Shown: piece by piece, positions 61,327 to 64,000 of the stretch | Position numbering within the stretch: position 1 is the stretch's first letter | Layout: the number at the start of each line of letters is the position of its first letter | Assembly (NCBI GenBank): GCA_002418835.1 | Contig: DIEX01000018.1 | Coordinates: 370,142-434,141 of the forward strand | Direction of reading: 5' to 3' | Length of the DNA: 64,000 nucleotides | Origin: Spirochaetia bacterium UBA5763 | GTDB lineage: Bacteria > Spirochaetota > UBA4802 > UBA5550 | Notes under the pieces: generated by a model | Seen by the model: the letters and a program-made list of their open reading frames with translations, nothing else | Database searches by the model: none | Told to the model about the DNA's origin: nothing | Made by a program: the position numbers and the translations under genes

Positions 61327-63264
61327 TTAAAGAAAAAATGCCTGGTCAAATCCGGCATAAATTGCTGTGCCGATCTTCCCCGGTTTCTCTGCATCTCCAA
61401 TGACTATTACCCTGCTGAAGTAGTTATTCAGCGAATCAAGCAGGCTCCTCTCGGATCTCGCCCCTGTTGAAAGAACTACAGCATCAGAATTTATCTCTTT
61501 CTTCTCCGGGGATTCTCTGGTGGTAATTTCAACTCCGTTTATCTTTATACCGGTCACCCTGCATCCGGAGATAAACTCCACCTTATGCTTTTTCAGCCTC
61601 GGCATAATGTCTAAAAGGTGAGAGTAGTGTATACCGGGCCCGATCATCTTTTCCTTTTCGATTATTGTTACAGTATTTCCATTCTCCGCGAGAAATTCCG
61701 CAGTCTCAAGGCCTGTCAGCCCGGAGCCTATAACTGTCACTTTTTTCTCCTGAAGTATAACTCTGTTCCTGAGAATGTCATCAATGGTAAATACATTATC
61801 ATTATCAGCTCCGGGGACAGGCGGTACTGACGGGACTGCTCCTGTGGCAAGTAAAACAGCATAGGGATTTATTACTTTAAGATCATCAATCGATGGAGCT
61901 GTGTTCAGTCTGATTTCAACGCCGAGACATTCGAGCTCATACTTTTGAGTGTTTATGAGCCATCTGACCTTCTCTTTCAGAGGGATTACGGATGCCATCT
62001 GCACCTGGCCGCCCAACTCTGAAGATTTTTCATATAACACTGGTTTAAATCCGCGCAGGGCGAGCACGCGCGCCGCTTCCATGCCCGAAGGCCCTCCTCC
62101 GATAACAGCGACAGCTCTACCGGCTCCATCATTTTTAAAGCGTTCATATACAAGCTCTCTTCCCATCCTGGGGTTCACCGCACATTTAACCACTCTGCCT
62201 GCTGAAATTTCCTCCCAGCAGTACATACATGAAATGCAGTGACGTATCTCCTTCTCTCTCCCTTCTGATGCTTTCCTGCTCCATTCCGGGTCAGCGAGGT
62301 GAGGGCGGCCAAGAGCAACAAAATCGCAGTCACCTCTTTCGATTGCTTTATCAGCAAACTCCGGCTCCCTTATTACACCAACTCCGATGACCGGAATTTT
62401 AACAGCCGCCTTAACCGCGCGCGCAAGGTATAGCCTCCACCCCTGCTTATATGACATGGGTTCAATAACAGTATTCCCGCTGTCATAAGTTCCTGATGAA
62501 ACATTAATAACATCCACACCGATACTTTCCAGATGCTTCGCGATCTTCACGCCTTCGTCAAGAGTTATGCCTCCCGGCAGAAACTCATCAGCAGAAATGC
62601 GCACACTTACAGGGAAATCCGGGCCGCAGATAAATTTTATTCCCTGAACAATTTCTGTAATGAAAGTCATCCTGCCGTCAAATGATCCTCCATATTTATC
62701 TGTCCGGAGATTTGTGAGAGGGCTTAAAAACTGGTTCATCAGATAGCCGTGTGCCCCATGAATTTCAACTCCGTCAATTCCCGCAATCTGCGCGAGCTTT
62801 GCCCCTTTGATAAATTTTTTAGCCATTACGCTGACTTCTTCTGTTGTAAGAGCCCGCGGTTTTACTCCAATCACTTTGCATGGGACATCGCTTGCAGACA
62901 CAAGTTCATCAGGAGTGTTGTAGTCCCGTGTACCCTGTGCGCCAGGGTGCTGAAGCTGCACAAAAATTTTTGCCCCATACCTGTGTACCGCGTTTGCGAG
63001 CTTTTCCATAGACAGAATATGTTCCGGATCAGTGGCTGCAAGCTGGTTGCGCGTACCGATACCTGTTTCATTGTCGATTCTTGTAATCTCGGTGATAAGG
63101 AGACCGGTCCCGCCCTTCGCTCTTTCCTCGAAATAACGTATTAATTCCGGAGTCGCTTCACCGGTGGTGGACGCAAGAGTTGAATCCATTGCAGGCATAA
63201 CAGTCCTGTTTTTGATTTCAAGCTTCCCTATATTTCCTTTTGTAAAAAGATTTTTGTACTTCAT
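61327..63264 (-). CDS. NADH:flavin oxidoreductase / 2,4-dienoyl-CoA reductase family
   Basis: A 645-residue enzyme of the FadH-like class. Residues 1-340 form an old-yellow-enzyme TIM barrel with FMN (FVQLQHPGAQG, DGVEIHGAHGYLMNQFLSPLTN). A [4Fe-4S] site follows (CISCMYC, with a further cysteine in VVKCAVNP), then an FAD/NAD(P) domain with VAVIGGGPSGMEAARVLA and VTVIGSGLTGLETAEFLAENG. Substrates in this family include dienoyl-CoA and other enones. A TetR gene is immediately upstream and shares its operator. GGAGG stands nine bases before the ATG. Confidence 0.93.
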   Translation of the reverse strand: MKYKNLFTKGNIGKLEIKNRTVMPAMDSTLASTTGEATPELIRYFEERAKGGTGLLITEITRIDNETGIGTRNQLAATDPEHILSMEKLANAVHRYGAKIFVQLQHPGAQGTRDYNTPDELVSASDVPCKVIGVKPRALTTEEVSVMAKKFIKGAKLAQIAGIDGVEIHGAHGYLMNQFLSPLTNLRTDKYGGSFDGRMTFITEIVQGIKFICGPDFPVSVRISADEFLPGGITLDEGVKIAKHLESIGVDVINVSSGTYDSGNTVIEPMSYKQGWRLYLARAVKAAVKIPVIGVGVIREPEFADKAIERGDCDFVALGRPHLADPEWSRKASEGREKEIRHCISCMYCWEEISAGRVVKCAVNPRMGRELVYERFKNDGAGRAVAVIGGGPSGMEAARVLALRGFKPVLYEKSSELGGQVQMASVIPLKEKVRWLINTQKYELECLGVEIRLNTAPSIDDLKVINPYAVLLATGAVPSVPPVPGADNDNVFTIDDILRNRVILQEKKVTVIGSGLTGLETAEFLAENGNTVTIIEKEKMIGPGIHYSHLLDIMPRLKKHKVEFISGCRVTGIKINGVEITTRESPEKKEINSDAVVLSTGARSERSLLDSLNNYFSRVIVIGDAEKPGKIGTAIYAGFDQAFFL

Positions 63265-63299
63265 GATTAAATACCTCCGGGTGTTCTATTTATATAATA

Positions 63300-63313
63300 A
63301 ATGAATATTCATT
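63300..63313 (-). promoter_or_regulatory. TetR operator upstream of the oxidoreductase
   Basis: Perfect palindrome AATGAATATTCATT, between the TetR stop and the oxidoreductase start. The core is the same as at 63920-63937, suggesting control by the same repressor. Confidence 0.65.
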
Positions 63314-63331
63314 CATTCACTGCGCAAAAAA

Positions 63332-63907
63332 TTATTTTTTTATACTCTCCCAGCAGAGTTTAAAAACTGTATTGATGACTTTTTCTGTCAGATTAAACTG
63401 TTCACTTAGATGCAGTTTAACCAGGTTGTGAATAGGTGAAAAGAGCTGAGCTGTCACAATTTCATCCGGGAGATTTTTAATAATCTTTTCCTTTCTCCCT
63501 TTTTCAAATAATTCTTTCACCGGTTGAAGCATCCTTGTCCCTTCCTCTTTTGTTATGCGGTTTATATGAGGGGAGTTGGTGAAAAGTTCACAGAATCTGA
63601 ATTCAAGGGGCTTTGTCATTATATGATGGACATAGTTCTTCCATATAAACTCCATCGAATTTTCAACTGATAGAGTTACGTCATATCCTGAAGTAACGGA
63701 GTTCATCATTCTCACTTTCATTTCAAGGTATAACTCATTTATGAGTTCCTCCTTGTTTTTAAAGTAGAGATAGATTGTACCCGCAGCAACACCGGCTTCA
63801 GTTGCAATTGCAGACATAGGCGTAGCGTCAAAACCGTTTGTGGTAATGAGCTTAAGCGTTGCGTTTAGGATGAGGTCTCTTTTTTCTTTGTCAGATTCTC
63901 TTGCCAT
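63332..63907 (-). CDS. TetR-family regulator
   Basis: 191 residues with the HTH ILNATLKLITTNGFDATPMSAIATEAGVAAGTIYLYFKNKEELI (cited in part in the family pattern). The C-terminal part is the ligand-binding helical domain, of the fatty-acid/CoA-related AcrR-like type. It is 67 bases upstream of the oxidoreductase and its own promoter carries the operator; one system for sensing an enone- or acyl-type compound is likely. Confidence 0.92.
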   Translation of the reverse strand: MARESDKEKRDLILNATLKLITTNGFDATPMSAIATEAGVAAGTIYLYFKNKEELINELYLEMKVRMMNSVTSGYDVTLSVENSMEFIWKNYVHHIMTKPLEFRFCELFTNSPHINRITKEEGTRMLQPVKELFEKGRKEKIIKNLPDEIVTAQLFSPIHNLVKLHLSEQFNLTEKVINTVFKLCWESIKK

Positions 63908-63913
63908 GGATAC

Positions 63914-63942
63914 AGAATAAATGAATGTTCATTCATTGTCAA
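63914..63942 (-). promoter_or_regulatory. Promoter of the TetR gene with operator in the spacer
   Basis: On the minus strand TTGACA (63937-63942), 17 bases, TATTCT (63914-63919). The spacer is occupied by the palindrome AATGAATG-TT-CATTCATT (63920-63937), so bound repressor would block RNA polymerase. The remaining bases to the window end show no gene. Confidence 0.75.
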
Positions 63943-64000
63943 TTGATTTCGCAAAACAAATTCGTAAAAAATTTTTTTGTGAAAAAATAAAAAAATATTT

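Overview
This is 64 kb of gene-dense bacterial chromosome of moderate, slightly AT-rich base composition, with short intergenic gaps and genes on both strands. The organism is a diderm: there are lipobox lipoproteins, OmpA-type proteins, TolC-type channels, RND pumps and an outer-membrane beta-barrel. It is probably chemotactic (two methyl-accepting receptors), and a redox theme suggests an anaerobic or microaerophilic life: a PerR-like regulator, an Fe-S type PurF, an AhpF-like reductase, an iron-sulfur flavoprotein, and a sensor kinase built on an [FeFe]-hydrogenase domain. The gene mix would fit an uncultured spirochaete-like lineage, but nothing here proves the phylum. No phage, insertion sequence, CRISPR array or rRNA was seen. 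tRNA-Pro(CGG) and tRNA-Trp(CCA) are present, neither with an encoded CCA end.

Layout. 1-10 kb: a chemoreceptor fragment, a CsgG-like lipoprotein, Pta, MetF, a C45-type Ntn hydrolase, a large chemoreceptor, and NAD salvage (pncA-pncB). 10-16 kb: TetR regulator, MMPL/RND exporter, LolA-like periplasmic protein and outer-membrane protein, which look like one export system. 16-20 kb: PerR-like regulator with an MBL-fold hydrolase, PadR with a nitronate monooxygenase, and a crotonase-family enzyme. 20-29 kb: secreted chalcone-isomerase-fold protein, PD40/OmpA protein, an RsbW-like anti-sigma kinase and a STAS protein on either side of tRNA-Pro, PlsB-like acyltransferase, a periplasmic binding protein, and a lipoprotein/OmpA coiled-coil pair. 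29-34 kb: purine phosphoribosyltransferase, PlsC-like acyltransferase, MFS transporter, and a two-gene split AhpF-like system. 34-40 kb: TetR-TolC-RND operon and a second STAS protein. 40-49 kb: GpmI, divergent mobB/mobA, PurF, tRNA-Trp, a DUF2179 membrane protein, a polysaccharide deacetylase and a two-gene 2-hydroxyacid oxidation operon. 49-55 kb: inverted-repeat elements, an unknown membrane coiled-coil protein preceded by a 12-unit 21-bp tandem array, the hydrogenase-like sensor kinase with its REC-kinase partner, and an iron-sulfur flavoprotein. 55-64 kb: AraC-TolC-RND cluster, then a TetR regulator with an old-yellow-enzyme/dienoyl-CoA-reductase-type oxidoreductase sharing an operator.

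The most interesting items are the [FeFe]-hydrogenase-like histidine kinase with an overlapping REC-kinase gene (51.2-54.3 kb), the 21-bp array whose length keeps reading frames open (50.7-51.0 kb), the split AhpF pair (32.3-34.0 kb), two RND-TolC operons without an adaptor gene (one RND also lacking usual proton-relay residues), and several perfect palindromes or REP/MITE-like repeats in gene gaps. All functional statements come from reading motifs; no database search was possible.
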